Below, piece by piece: positions 35,743 through 45,847 of a DNA stretch of 50,450 bases (position 1 is the first letter of the stretch; each line of letters starts with the position of its first letter). Under the pieces are notes generated by a model. It saw only the letters and a list, made by a program, of their open reading frames with translations, did not search any database and had not been told where the DNA came from. Source of the DNA: Candidatus Cloacimonadota bacterium (GTDB lineage: Bacteria; Cloacimonadota; Cloacimonadia; Cloacimonadales; TCS61). The stretch is from assembly GCA_021157525.1 (NCBI GenBank), contig JAGGWK010000022.1, positions 1 to 50,450 of the forward strand, in the 5' to 3' direction. The translations under genes and the position numbers were made by a program.

Positions 35743-38700
35743 ATGAAGAAAAAGGTGCTGATTTTACTCATAAGTGTTTCAATCCTATACTTGTGGGCAA
35801 TAGAATGGAATCTCACATCCACAGGAGGCACCATCACCGGACGTTTGCCCCAGGCCCAAATTACACTGGTCAAAGACAAAACCGTGATTGCCATGGAAGG
35901 TAGCGTTCCCGGTGGTCAAGCCGGTGCATACGCCTGGCCGGTGATCAGTCATATGGTTTCTCTGGATCCACAGGGAACCCTCGCCATTTCTCACCAATCG
36001 TTCCAGTTTGAAGAGATCATCCTGGATGCGCCACTGGCACCTTTCAACTGGCAAGATGACGATGAAACCGATGCCGTCATCTCCACTCAGGATGCCTGGT
36101 TTCCCAGCAACCAACTGATCATCGCCGATCCGGCAATTATGCGAGGTATCCGCTTTACCACCGTCACTCTGCATCCGGTGCAATACAACCCAGCCCGCAA
36201 TGTTATCCGCGTTATTTCAGCGATAGATTGCACTCTCTCCCAGGATTCATCCAACATAAATCCCATCCGCTCCACTTCGTTACGCACTCCCGGTGATTTT
36301 GGCCAAATGGCCGCTGCGGCAATGAATTACACGCCATCCACACGGGAAGAAGCCCCATCCAGCTACCTCTTTATCTGCCCCGACAACACGGTTCAGATCA
36401 TCCAGACACTGGCTGAGTGGAAACAAAAATTGGGATTTTTTACCACCATCACACCAATGTCGGAAATCGGCACGACCAATACCGACCTGCAAAACTACCT
36501 GCAAAACGCCTATGACACCTGGACAATCCCACCCGAATACGTGATTCTGTTCGGTGATGAGTCGGGTAATTTCCTCTGCCCCACCTACTACATCCTTGGG
36601 GGGTTTGGCTGGATGGATGCCACAGACCACCCCTACACAATGCTGGAAGGTGATGACTATTTTCCCGACATCTTTTTAGGACGCATCAGTTTTCAAAACC
36701 AGATGCAGTTGATGACAGCCGTCAGCAAAATCATCAATTACGAGAGTAATCCCTACCCGGGAGAATGGGCAAATTCCTCTTTGAGCCTGAGTTACGTACT
36801 TCCATCCTACAATATTTACTCCCATCGGGAAACCGTCATGGGCGTTCGCAACTTGCTGATAGCCGATGAGTTTGCTGTCTGCGATACCTTCATCCATCCC
36901 TACCAGCATGGCAACGACACCCTGGCCGACATGATAAATGACGGTTATTCCATCCTCAACACCCGGGTAACCGGCAGCCATGACCACTGGGTAAACTACA
37001 CGGGATATGAGTTTTTTGACATCCAGGATGTGGAAAATCTGGCCAACGGATTTATGCTCCCCTTTGTTGCCAGTATCACCTGTGGCGGCGGTGACTTCGC
37101 CTCCCATTGGGAACCCACAAACTTTGGAGAAACCTGGCTCACCGCCGGAACACCAGCCCAGCCAAAGGGCTGTATCGCCTTCATCGGTCCCACCGAATAC
37201 GACACCCAGACAGCATGGAATAACGTGCTTGATACCGGTATTTTCGATGGCTTTACCAATTACGATCTCCGCCGCTGCGGCCAGATGCTACTTCATGGAA
37301 AAATGGCGTTGTACAACAATTATCCCTACTGCCACGAGATGGGAAATGCCCACAATTCCGACCAATTTTACTTCCATGTATATGGATTGCTGGGAGATCC
37401 CGGCCTGCAAGTACTCTCCAAAGCACCTCAGCATCTCACTCTCTCCGCACCCGATTCCCTCTCTTGGGGAACCACCTATCTGGATGCAGGAGTTTCGTTG
37501 CCCGATGGTGCCCCTTTGGCCGGAGCGGTAATTGCCCTCACCAGAAAGGCTGAGCTCATCGCCACCGCTACCACTGATGAAAACGGCATGGCCCGCATCT
37601 ATGCCAGCTTTTTAGATAAAGGCATCTATACCCTCACGGCCTCCTGCTACAATCAGCGGCCAGAAAGCCGTGAAATAGTGGTGGGACAACCATCTGCCTT
37701 AGCACTGGCAGATATAACCGTATTGGGCCCCTTGTCACCAAACAGCACATCTCAGGCTCACTTCTGTCTGGAAAACAAGACCTTGGATACAATCAGCGGA
37801 ATGACGTTAGACCTTGCCACATCTCTGCCGGGAATAACCTGTTCACCAGCATCAATCTCCATTGATTCCTTGGCGCCAAATACCAGCGAAGATATTCAAA
37901 TATCCATCCAGTGTAATGGATTGTGGCATCCTGACACGAAGGTAGATTTTGCTATTTCCGTAGAGAGCTCGGTTGGGATGCAAGAGTTTCACACGCTGTT
38001 GCAACTCCATGCCCCTGATGCTGCACTGGTAGATTACAGTATTCCCGGCCCGGACACCTGCCTGGTACAAAATCTTCAAACTGACATCCAACTACAATTA
38101 TATAATGCCGGAGATGTGGTGAGCGATGATTTCTCCTGCGTTGTTTCTTCTCTCGATGACAACTGCCAGTTAGTGCAATCTACAGCATACTTTGGTTCTA
38201 TTCCCAATGGAGAATCTGCTTTTGGAAGCATCATAACGCTGCTGCCTGGCGATGTTATCACCGGCCAGATGGCTCATCTTCACCTCAGTATTGTTCAGGA
38301 CAACGTGGAAGTGTTTGTCACAGAAGCATCCATTCCTATCGGTCACATCTCAGAGGACAGCCCCACATTCGGGGCTGGTGGCTACATCGCCCTGGAAAGC
38401 TCTGATAACGGGCATCCATACATACCTCAATACAATTGGATAGAAATCGATCCGACTCTGGGAGGGCCGGGTGCAGAAATGGGCGCTGACCACAGCACAA
38501 CCGATGGCTTTACTAAAATAGTCCAACTGCCCTTCGCCTTTACCTATTTTCACCAGTTTTTTCAGGACATTTCCATCCATTCCAATGGATGGATCGCCAT
38601 GGGGCAGGACGACGGCGTATTCTTCCGCAACCGAACCATTCCCTGCAGTACCGGCCCCGCAGGAATGATCGCTCCCTTTTGGGATCATCTGAACAGCGGT

Positions 38701-40614
38701 AATGTCTATTTGTGGCATGATGCAGAGAATCACCAGTTTATTGTTGAGTGGAGTGGCTGGTATATGGCCGATTCATACAATGCCGATGTCGAGAATTTTC
38801 AGGTGATTTTGCGGGACCCGCAGTTCTACCCAAGCTCCTCAGGCAATGGAGAAATCCTGATTCAGTACAAAGATATCACCAATGCCGACAGTGATGGGAA
38901 CTATGCCACCATCGGTATTGAGGATCCCACGCAAACCCAGGGATTACTGCTCACTTTCGCCAATTTTGATGCGCCGACCTTTCATCCCATTGCACCTGAA
39001 ATGGCCATTCTCTTTACCTCCATCTCCACACAACCAATCCCTATGCTCAGCACTTTTGAGCAAAATTTTTCCGTGCAGGCGCAAGCTGGTGATACCCTCA
39101 CCCGCCAAATAAATCTGAGCAATGAATCACCTGAAAACATCTCCTATAATCTGCATTTCTCCCATTTCCTACCCAATGGTGATACACGGAGCTCCCGCTC
39201 TATTGAAAACGACAATATCTTTCTCATGGGAAATTCCTTTGTGCACTACATCCAAAACGATCTCCTGCTTTACCTCATTCACAACAGCCCTGATGGCGAA
39301 GCCATCTACGGCGTTCAACTGGAGTTTCCCGATGGTGTGGAACTGACAGGTGCTACCGATATTGGGACTCTGCATTTTAATGGAGAAGTGGGAAATGCTG
39401 CTACAGCCTCCTGGGGATTTGGCAATGGGGCACCAATTAGCCCCACAGTACCGCAGAATTTCACACTTCACTGTTTTGTGGATGCCAGCATCACCAACCC
39501 CATCACTGTTAACTGGCTAATTCAGGGAGATGAATCCGGCGCTGAGCCCCACACAAAAACAGGAGACTTCACCCTGGTTCCCTCTGGAGAGTCCTATATC
39601 TGGATTCACTACCCCAGTGGCGGTGAACATTTTATGTATGGATTGCAGGACAGTGTGAGCTGGCAGCATTACGGCAATTTTGATACGGTGAATCTGGATT
39701 ATTCTGCTGATGAGGGACATAATTGGACGACCATCCTTGAAAACATGCCAAACACAAATCACCTGACATACACCATTCCCGCTCCCCTCACAACCATGGG
39801 AAAGCTGAGGTTGCGGGCTGGAGATGACTCTTGCAGTGGAATCAACAACGGCTTGTTCTCCGTATCTGCGCTTACTATTACTTACCCAATCCGGCAAACC
39901 ACCATGTTTTATGAATCTACCGACAGCCTGTGCTGGCAGGATATCGGCGGCATCGAAACCGTTAACGTTCAGCTTACACGAGATGATGGGATTTCCTGGG
40001 AAACCTTAGCTTCTGCAGCACCAAATATCGGGATATTCACCTTCACAGTTACCAGCCCCCCATCAGAAATGTGCCAATTGCGCATCACTTCTGAGGATGG
40101 TGAAATTCAGCAAACCAGCTCACGTTTTGAAATCGCTGACTGCCCAGTAGCATGGGTAAGCAGTTCTATCTCATGCAATACCCTTACGCCCGGTGAGACC
40201 GAATCCATCCAGATCACCTTCAACACGGCAGGCCTGGATGTTGGTGACTACACGTCTTACTGCATCATCACCAGCGATATCGGGCAAATCATCACTATTC
40301 CTATCACTCTTACGGTACGCACCACGGCCCCATTCACAGCTCCAATCCTGGAGCAAAATCGTCCCAATCCCTTCAATCCCTTTACACGCATCGATTACCA
40401 ATTGACCGCCGAAGCACGGGTAAAACTGAAAATCTACAACAGTTGCGGTCAGTATATACGAACATTGGTAAATAATACGATGAGTGCCGGGACGCATTAT
40501 GCCTACTGGGATGGAAATGATGCTCACGGGAATCGCTCTCCCAGCGGAATTTACTACTATCAGCTTGCCGCTGGCAACAAGAAACAGACGAAGAAAATGA
40601 CGCTGTTGAAATAA
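35743..40614 (+). CDS. secreted C25 (gingipain-family) cysteine protease with sorting tail
   Basis: The 1623-residue protein has a signal peptide (1-19), a propeptide-like N-terminal region (to about 215) and a C25 caspase-like catalytic domain (about 220-560). Supporting motifs are YVILFGDES, DDYFPDIFLGRISF, the candidate nucleophile Cys447 in SITCGGGDF and GETWLTAGTPAQPKGCIAFIG. The candidate histidine is 413 or 415 in TGSHDHW. Several Ig-like and adhesin-type beta domains follow, with a cohesin-like stretch near 1150-1280, then the tail NRPNPFNPFTRIDY ... SGIYYYQL ... KKMTLLK. It is predicted to be exported and surface bound, where it would digest proteins for food or process other surface proteins. 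AAGGAAA precedes the ATG. It follows the CapA-like gene by 178 bp. Confidence 0.85.
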   Translation: MKKKVLILLISVSILYLWAIEWNLTSTGGTITGRLPQAQITLVKDKTVIAMEGSVPGGQAGAYAWPVISHMVSLDPQGTLAISHQSFQFEEIILDAPLAPFNWQDDDETDAVISTQDAWFPSNQLIIADPAIMRGIRFTTVTLHPVQYNPARNVIRVISAIDCTLSQDSSNINPIRSTSLRTPGDFGQMAAAAMNYTPSTREEAPSSYLFICPDNTVQIIQTLAEWKQKLGFFTTITPMSEIGTTNTDLQNYLQNAYDTWTIPPEYVILFGDESGNFLCPTYYILGGFGWMDATDHPYTMLEGDDYFPDIFLGRISFQNQMQLMTAVSKIINYESNPYPGEWANSSLSLSYVLPSYNIYSHRETVMGVRNLLIADEFAVCDTFIHPYQHGNDTLADMINDGYSILNTRVTGSHDHWVNYTGYEFFDIQDVENLANGFMLPFVASITCGGGDFASHWEPTNFGETWLTAGTPAQPKGCIAFIGPTEYDTQTAWNNVLDTGIFDGFTNYDLRRCGQMLLHGKMALYNNYPYCHEMGNAHNSDQFYFHVYGLLGDPGLQVLSKAPQHLTLSAPDSLSWGTTYLDAGVSLPDGAPLAGAVIALTRKAELIATATTDENGMARIYASFLDKGIYTLTASCYNQRPESREIVVGQPSALALADITVLGPLSPNSTSQAHFCLENKTLDTISGMTLDLATSLPGITCSPASISIDSLAPNTSEDIQISIQCNGLWHPDTKVDFAISVESSVGMQEFHTLLQLHAPDAALVDYSIPGPDTCLVQNLQTDIQLQLYNAGDVVSDDFSCVVSSLDDNCQLVQSTAYFGSIPNGESAFGSIITLLPGDVITGQMAHLHLSIVQDNVEVFVTEASIPIGHISEDSPTFGAGGYIALESSDNGHPYIPQYNWIEIDPTLGGPGAEMGADHSTTDGFTKIVQLPFAFTYFHQFFQDISIHSNGWIAMGQDDGVFFRNRTIPCSTGPAGMIAPFWDHLNSGNVYLWHDAENHQFIVEWSGWYMADSYNADVENFQVILRDPQFYPSSSGNGEILIQYKDITNADSDGNYATIGIEDPTQTQGLLLTFANFDAPTFHPIAPEMAILFTSISTQPIPMLSTFEQNFSVQAQAGDTLTRQINLSNESPENISYNLHFSHFLPNGDTRSSRSIENDNIFLMGNSFVHYIQNDLLLYLIHNSPDGEAIYGVQLEFPDGVELTGATDIGTLHFNGEVGNAATASWGFGNGAPISPTVPQNFTLHCFVDASITNPITVNWLIQGDESGAEPHTKTGDFTLVPSGESYIWIHYPSGGEHFMYGLQDSVSWQHYGNFDTVNLDYSADEGHNWTTILENMPNTNHLTYTIPAPLTTMGKLRLRAGDDSCSGINNGLFSVSALTITYPIRQTTMFYESTDSLCWQDIGGIETVNVQLTRDDGISWETLASAAPNIGIFTFTVTSPPSEMCQLRITSEDGEIQQTSSRFEIADCPVAWVSSSISCNTLTPGETESIQITFNTAGLDVGDYTSYCIITSDIGQIITIPITLTVRTTAPFTAPILEQNRPNPFNPFTRIDYQLTAEARVKLKIYNSCGQYIRTLVNNTMSAGTHYAYWDGNDAHGNRSPSGIYYYQLAAGNKKQTKKMTLLK

Positions 40615-40664
40615 GCACATCATTCCATCATTGCCTTGTGCAGATGTGGGACTTTTGGTATTTT

Positions 40665-42119
40665 CTATTGTGGGGGTTTAATGGTTTTTATCAGCCGTTT
40701 AAGCTCGTTGAATGAAAAGATTCTGAGCACAAATAGAAGTACGGCAAAGACAGCAACCAGAGCTAATTTAACAAGGATCGATAAAGCAATCGTGTGAACA
40801 TTGACCAACCCCTGAATTGCCACTATTGCGCCAGCCAATGCCAACATTGCGCCGACAGTGTGTACTTTGTACTTTACCGGATACAGTTTGGAAGAATAAT
40901 AGTAAAATGCTGACGCAAGGGCCACCGAAGAAATCACGGTAGAAATTGAGGCACCCCAGATGCCCCATCGAGGAATGAGCATAAAGTTCAAAAGGAAGTT
41001 GAGGATAACACCGCCGAAAACGATGAGCGCATTGTACCTGGTTTTTTTTACATAATGAAATCCCAGGGAATAGATGTATTGCAGTCCCTTAAAAACAAAG
41101 GTAAAAGCTAACAGTGGAACGAAGGCCGCTGCCGCTAAATAGGCGTCATTCCGGACAAAGAGAGCCAGCACTTCCCGGGAAAACAAAGATAGCAACAGTG
41201 CGGCGACCACCAACAAACCGGCGAAATAGGTGTGTACCCGGATGAAAAAAGCTTTGCCGTCGCTGCGTCCAGACATCCTGTATGCCACCGGTAAAAAACC
41301 GAGGGTGAAGGATTGAATGAGAAACACATTGATTACCCCGGCGATTTTGTATGCCAGACTGTAAATGGCTACGTCGTCATAGGTGAGATAATATTTAAGG
41401 ATGAAGCGGTCTCCCATGCTCAGCAATTGCACCGAGATGGCGGTGAATACCAGCGGCAAACTGTATTGCACCATCTGTTTCAGGGAATTCATGCGAAATT
41501 TGTAATAGCTGTTTTTGATGATAATCGGAATTGAGAGCAGCAGTAAAAGACCGTTTGCACATACATGACTCAGCAAAATCCCATCAATTCCTCGATGCGC
41601 ATACCCGATAAAATAGATGTTCAGTGAGAGAGCGGTGAGCATTTTCAAGGAAAACAACACCACATACTGTACTGATTGTTGTCTGAATCGCAACACATTC
41701 ATGGGTATGGAATTGATAATTTCCAGACCCACATTGATAAATAACAGGGTAAAGTAAAAGTTGAAATCTGCCGTGTGAAAGAAAATTTGTGACCAAGTAC
41801 TCCGCAATGGTTGGAATATAAGGTTGAGTACAAGGGCCAAAGCGATCATTGCCAGGTAAGAAGTAAAGATAATGGAGCCCTGCTCTTTTTTGTCCTCCGT
41901 ATCCGAGCACCAACGCATCATTCCCGAAACAAGACGCAATCCGCAAACCATGATGAAAAACTGCATGGTCACTTCCAAAATGGCGAATTGACCATAGTTT
42001 TCTACGGTGAGTTTGGCCGTGTAGAGGGGAAGCAAAACAAGACCGATGAGTTTGGTCGAGAGATTCCCAATGCTGTATATCACAGTATGCCTTGCCGTAT
42101 AAATCAGTTCTTTACGCAT
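40665..42119 (-). CDS. Wzx-type polysaccharide flippase
   Basis: I start the gene at the ATG at 42119 (MRKELIYTARHTVIYSIG), giving 484 residues; the upstream extension is polar and lacks a ribosome binding site. The protein has about 12-14 hydrophobic segments and the polysaccharide-export N terminus YSIGNLSTKLIGLVLLPLYT, matching the MATE-like oligosaccharide flippases. It should move lipid-linked glycan repeat units across the inner membrane. It is the last gene of a run that starts at ligA and includes two glycan genes and the Lpt permeases. Confidence 0.88.
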   Translation of the reverse strand: MRKELIYTARHTVIYSIGNLSTKLIGLVLLPLYTAKLTVENYGQFAILEVTMQFFIMVCGLRLVSGMMRWCSDTEDKKEQGSIIFTSYLAMIALALVLNLIFQPLRSTWSQIFFHTADFNFYFTLLFINVGLEIINSIPMNVLRFRQQSVQYVVLFSLKMLTALSLNIYFIGYAHRGIDGILLSHVCANGLLLLLSIPIIIKNSYYKFRMNSLKQMVQYSLPLVFTAISVQLLSMGDRFILKYYLTYDDVAIYSLAYKIAGVINVFLIQSFTLGFLPVAYRMSGRSDGKAFFIRVHTYFAGLLVVAALLLSLFSREVLALFVRNDAYLAAAAFVPLLAFTFVFKGLQYIYSLGFHYVKKTRYNALIVFGGVILNFLLNFMLIPRWGIWGASISTVISSVALASAFYYYSSKLYPVKYKVHTVGAMLALAGAIVAIQGLVNVHTIALSILVKLALVAVFAVLLFVLRIFSFNELKRLIKTIKPPQ

Positions 42120-42213
42120 TTTTTCTTTCTCTTTGAAGCAGAATAAAGCGACATAACAATCACACTTTTTATCGCCATTATCCAATAAAATATTCGACCT
42201 ATCATGTGTTTTA

Positions 42214-44691
42214 TCATCTGATTTCCTCAACAATATATTCCAGAGGAACCATTGCTTTTTTCTCCAGTTCCGGAAGAATTTTCTTCAACTCCTCTGATAC
42301 TTTTTCCCGTCGCTCATAAAGGTCATCAAAGAGTTTGCACACATCCTTTTTTTCCAGCTGCCAATATTGTACCAGCGCATCGTTCAACTCAAACCATCGG
42401 TTCGTCTCCTCGTATTTCCAGTGCCACCCAATAGTGAGAGTGGGTACTGCGCTGGAGAGTGCGGCAATCACCGCATGAAAGCGGGATGCCACCACAAAAT
42501 CGCAAGCCCCGATGAGCGCTTTCGTCTCGCCGGGAGTATAGTCAAACTCGCTGTCTATACGCACCCGGGAGGGATCCGGACAATATGACGCAATGCGATT
42601 ACACAGGCTGAGATCGTCATTATTCCCCGCACTTTTCTTCTCGATCATATGAGGCATGAAGAGCAGATGAATATCTGGATAGGTGCGCTGAATGTGAGTG
42701 CAAAGCCTTATCAGAGCCGGGATATAACGATTTTTTTCATCCAGCCGCTCACACACGATATTGGGCACGATGCCGATTGTCCTGTGCTTCCGGGTAATCT
42801 CATTCATCTTCTGCACCCGTTTTGTGCAGGATGCATCCAGCGTGAGAGCGATATCCGGCACAGTCGTCACATTCTGTTCTATGCCCAAGTCTGACAGGTT
42901 TTGCCGAGAATGGTATCCACGGGCAAAAAGATGATCTGCCCAAGGCAACGTGAGAGATGCGATACGTTTGTTATAGGCTGTAGAAAAGGGACCAAATGAC
43001 TGAGTGAACTTAATTACCGGAATCCCTAGCAGTAGCGGCAACTGAAGGAATTTGCTGAAGTGGTAGAGTTTTATCATGCCGAAATCTTCGTTAAAGCTGA
43101 TGCCCGATGCGCTCACCACCAGATTGGCTTTGCGGTACGCAGCGATCACCGGGTTGTTCAGCAATCCATTGGCAGGAATATGGATTTTTTTCAGCAGCCA
43201 CCACAGCCATACCCGCACCAAGGAAACATCAAAAGTTTGGTCTTTATCATGAATCACGGTAACATCAGGCAAATCTGGCGCCCGGGAGACAAATTGCGAG
43301 GTGACAATAAACTGCGCGTGGGGCACCTCTTTTTTTACATAGTTCAGGATGCAATAAAGCATGGCCACCGCGCCCTTATTACCCACCACATCAGCTTCGG
43401 TAATCATCACAACCGCCCCGCTGCTCGGTTGCAAAGATGCTGCGTTATTCCTGTCCCACCGCTTTACCAGATGATGTTCCAACATGCCTTTGAGCTTTGT
43501 TAACCGTCGTAGGGCAGCTAACGATCGGTTACCCCACGAGAACTGACAACTTTCTAAAAAAGCCAGAACATAATGCCGTAGCGCGGGTATAATCCGCTGA
43601 TCATACTTTTGAAGGGGCAGGGGCATGCCCCGTCTCTTTGCCATAAACCGATTTGCTTTGGTATATTTCTGTCGCCGACTGGTTAAGCGATGTGAGTGAT
43701 AGAGAATTTCCGGTGACAATTTACGAACTTCGAGTCCATCTAAAAAGGGAAGAATCGCCGCATTACGGACGATTGCCAGACTCTCTCCATGGCCATTGTC
43801 TTCGCTCCAGTTATCCCCCACGGATACGTCGGCGAGGTCATTGAGAAGATCATTGCAGACAAAACAGCGGGAGAGATAAAAAGAGCGGAACAATGGCGGA
43901 CGTTTGATCAGGTGGATATTCCCATCAGAGGTGGTTATCTTCATTCTTCCCGGCCACGTACCGGTACGAAACTGCACCGATTGAACATCCGCCACCGGCA
44001 ATGAAAGCAACTGGGCGGCTTTTTCGATTATGGCCGTTTTGTAGGTACCTCCACACATCAAACCAATAGTGAAGATTACGTTTTGCTTCAACGAGGGAAA
44101 TTGGTTGAAGCTTTTATGCAGCGAGTGCAGATGACAGGGCAATGCCACCACTGCTACTTTTTTATCGGTTCCAATCACCTGTTTCAGAGCACGTAAAATC
44201 GGCACATTGAGATACATCGAACGCTGAAAATCCAGAAGATCAGCAGGAGCCGTAACCAGATGGCCTGCCAGGGAAACACCTTTGCGCCAGGTTGTGTCGG
44301 CCACGAGCACTGCATCAACGGTGTGGGATTGTAACAGATTTTGCAGCAGAGTGGTCACAAATCCTCCCGACGCAGCACGGCTGTGCACATCTTCAGAAAG
44401 GGATGAAGCGGCCAAAACAGAGTAAACTGTTCCTAAAAATGGATATTTTGCCAATGCGCCATGTTTCTCCTTTTGCAGAAGGGGCATGTTTTCTTCCCAG
44501 CCGCCGCAGGTTTGCAGACAGTTGCCACAATGCACACAGAGATCGAGGTTGATTTTTGGTTCAAAATGGCCATGGGATGGATTCATCCATAATTGTATTG
44601 CCGCTGTCGGGCACACTACTTCACACATTCCGCAACCCATGCACAGGTCGGCGGAAACCACCTTTTTTACATTATCTTTTATCAAGTTCAT
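42214..44691 (-). CDS. fusion: FrhB-like ferredoxin/flavin domain plus polysaccharide pyruvyl transferase
   Basis: The 825-residue product joins two families. Residues 1-410 contain two [4Fe-4S] motifs (C17-C20-C23-C27 and C52-C55-C58-C62) followed by the F420-hydrogenase beta-subunit (FrhB) fold, with RAASGGFVTTLL, VVALPCHLHSL, LMCGGTYK and SVGDNWSEDNGHG. Residues from about 430 form a WcaK/CsaB-type polysaccharide pyruvyl transferase, starting VGNKGAVAMLYCILNYV and ending with ASRFHAVIAALSSAVPTLTI near 730 and GWHWKYEE. FrhB-like and pyruvyl transferase genes often occur side by side in glycan loci; here they are one chain. The C terminus should place ketal-linked pyruvate on a sugar; the role of the redox half in glycan synthesis is unknown. 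The gene overlaps the glycosyltransferase by 20 bp. Confidence 0.85.
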   Translation of the reverse strand: MNLIKDNVKKVVSADLCMGCGMCEVVCPTAAIQLWMNPSHGHFEPKINLDLCVHCGNCLQTCGGWEENMPLLQKEKHGALAKYPFLGTVYSVLAASSLSEDVHSRAASGGFVTTLLQNLLQSHTVDAVLVADTTWRKGVSLAGHLVTAPADLLDFQRSMYLNVPILRALKQVIGTDKKVAVVALPCHLHSLHKSFNQFPSLKQNVIFTIGLMCGGTYKTAIIEKAAQLLSLPVADVQSVQFRTGTWPGRMKITTSDGNIHLIKRPPLFRSFYLSRCFVCNDLLNDLADVSVGDNWSEDNGHGESLAIVRNAAILPFLDGLEVRKLSPEILYHSHRLTSRRQKYTKANRFMAKRRGMPLPLQKYDQRIIPALRHYVLAFLESCQFSWGNRSLAALRRLTKLKGMLEHHLVKRWDRNNAASLQPSSGAVVMITEADVVGNKGAVAMLYCILNYVKKEVPHAQFIVTSQFVSRAPDLPDVTVIHDKDQTFDVSLVRVWLWWLLKKIHIPANGLLNNPVIAAYRKANLVVSASGISFNEDFGMIKLYHFSKFLQLPLLLGIPVIKFTQSFGPFSTAYNKRIASLTLPWADHLFARGYHSRQNLSDLGIEQNVTTVPDIALTLDASCTKRVQKMNEITRKHRTIGIVPNIVCERLDEKNRYIPALIRLCTHIQRTYPDIHLLFMPHMIEKKSAGNNDDLSLCNRIASYCPDPSRVRIDSEFDYTPGETKALIGACDFVVASRFHAVIAALSSAVPTLTIGWHWKYEETNRWFELNDALVQYWQLEKKDVCKLFDDLYERREKVSEELKKILPELEKKAMVPLEYIVEEIR

Positions 44692-45847
44692 GATATATTC
44701 CGGTAAGGGTAAAAGCTGCGGAAGTCCAATTATAGCGTTCTTCGACGGCTTTCCTGGCTTTTTCCCCCATTTGGTCGATGTCGGTTGACGCGCGCATAAT
44801 TTCTATGCATTTGATAAAGGCATCCACATCTTCTGCGGGGAACGACATCCCGGCTCCTGCATTTTCCACCACCTGCTTTTGCGCAGGGCAATCACTTACG
44901 ATCTGCGGTTTTCCACAGGCCATGTATTGGAATATTTTATTGGCATAGGTTGTGTCGTGATGGATATTCCTTTGCAGGGGGCACACTCCCACGGTGCCTG
45001 CTTTTATATATTGGATGGCAGTAGTAAAGTCAACCCATCCCGGTAAAAGAACGTTTTTCAGCCGGTGCTTTCTCACCCAGTCTTCAATGAAGGATTGCTC
45101 TTTGCTGCTGCCAACAATGCAAAATATAACATCCGGAAGTTTTTGTGCAGCCAGAAGTAGAGTCATTATGCCGCGGCGCAATCCGGTGTCACCCACATAA
45201 ACCACCGTGAAGCGGCCGTTGAATTGCTTTTCCAGCACTGGATTTGGTTCAACAGCATCGATCTGACGGAAATCCACATAATTGGGTACAACACGGATAT
45301 TGCCCTCCGGGGCAATGTAGTGCCCCTCGTAATATTTTTGCGCTTCGCGAGTTACCAGAATGAGCCTGTACGCCAATGAAGCATAGCGCTTTTCATAGCG
45401 TTTCCATGCATCCAGCTTGATTATGCGATTGCCAGGAAACCGCTGAGTGTGACGGTAGAGTTTCATTATTTCCGGAAGATTTTCATGCCAGTCGGCAATT
45501 AAGGGAAGGTGGTATCTGTTGGCAAATTGTTCCGCTACTTTAATCAGTGGTAGATCATGCAGATGTATCGCATCATATTTTTCCTGTGCCAACTCTCTGC
45601 CCAAGGTATGGTGCCACCACCAGAAATAAAAGGGAAATGTGAGGGCATAGGCACGCATCCTGTATATAAATGAAGGAATCCATCGCCGCTTGATAATAAA
45701 ATCGGTGTGGGCTTCAAAACGGGGCTGCAACGACCGGGTCGTGCACAGAAGTGTGATGCTATAACCGGCTTCCAGCAGCGACACAATCTCTTTTTCCACC
45801 CGCACATCCGGCGGAAAAGAGCCTTCCAAAACCATGAGAATGTGCAT
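44672..45847 (-). CDS. GT-B glycosyltransferase, family 4-like
   Basis: This 391-residue protein starts MHILMVLEGSFPPDVRVEKE, the N-terminal Rossmann fold of GT4 enzymes, and has YVGDTGLRRGIMTLLLAAQ near 215 and the donor-binding helix region near 300-345 (TYANKIFQYMACGKPQIVSD, then ENAGAGMSF). It should transfer a sugar from a nucleotide donor to a lipid-linked acceptor on the cytoplasmic face. Its ATG follows the stop of the upstream Lpt permease directly (TAGATG). Confidence 0.9.
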   Translation of the reverse strand: MHILMVLEGSFPPDVRVEKEIVSLLEAGYSITLLCTTRSLQPRFEAHTDFIIKRRWIPSFIYRMRAYALTFPFYFWWWHHTLGRELAQEKYDAIHLHDLPLIKVAEQFANRYHLPLIADWHENLPEIMKLYRHTQRFPGNRIIKLDAWKRYEKRYASLAYRLILVTREAQKYYEGHYIAPEGNIRVVPNYVDFRQIDAVEPNPVLEKQFNGRFTVVYVGDTGLRRGIMTLLLAAQKLPDVIFCIVGSSKEQSFIEDWVRKHRLKNVLLPGWVDFTTAIQYIKAGTVGVCPLQRNIHHDTTYANKIFQYMACGKPQIVSDCPAQKQVVENAGAGMSFPAEDVDAFIKCIEIMRASTDIDQMGEKARKAVEERYNWTSAAFTLTGIYHELDKR

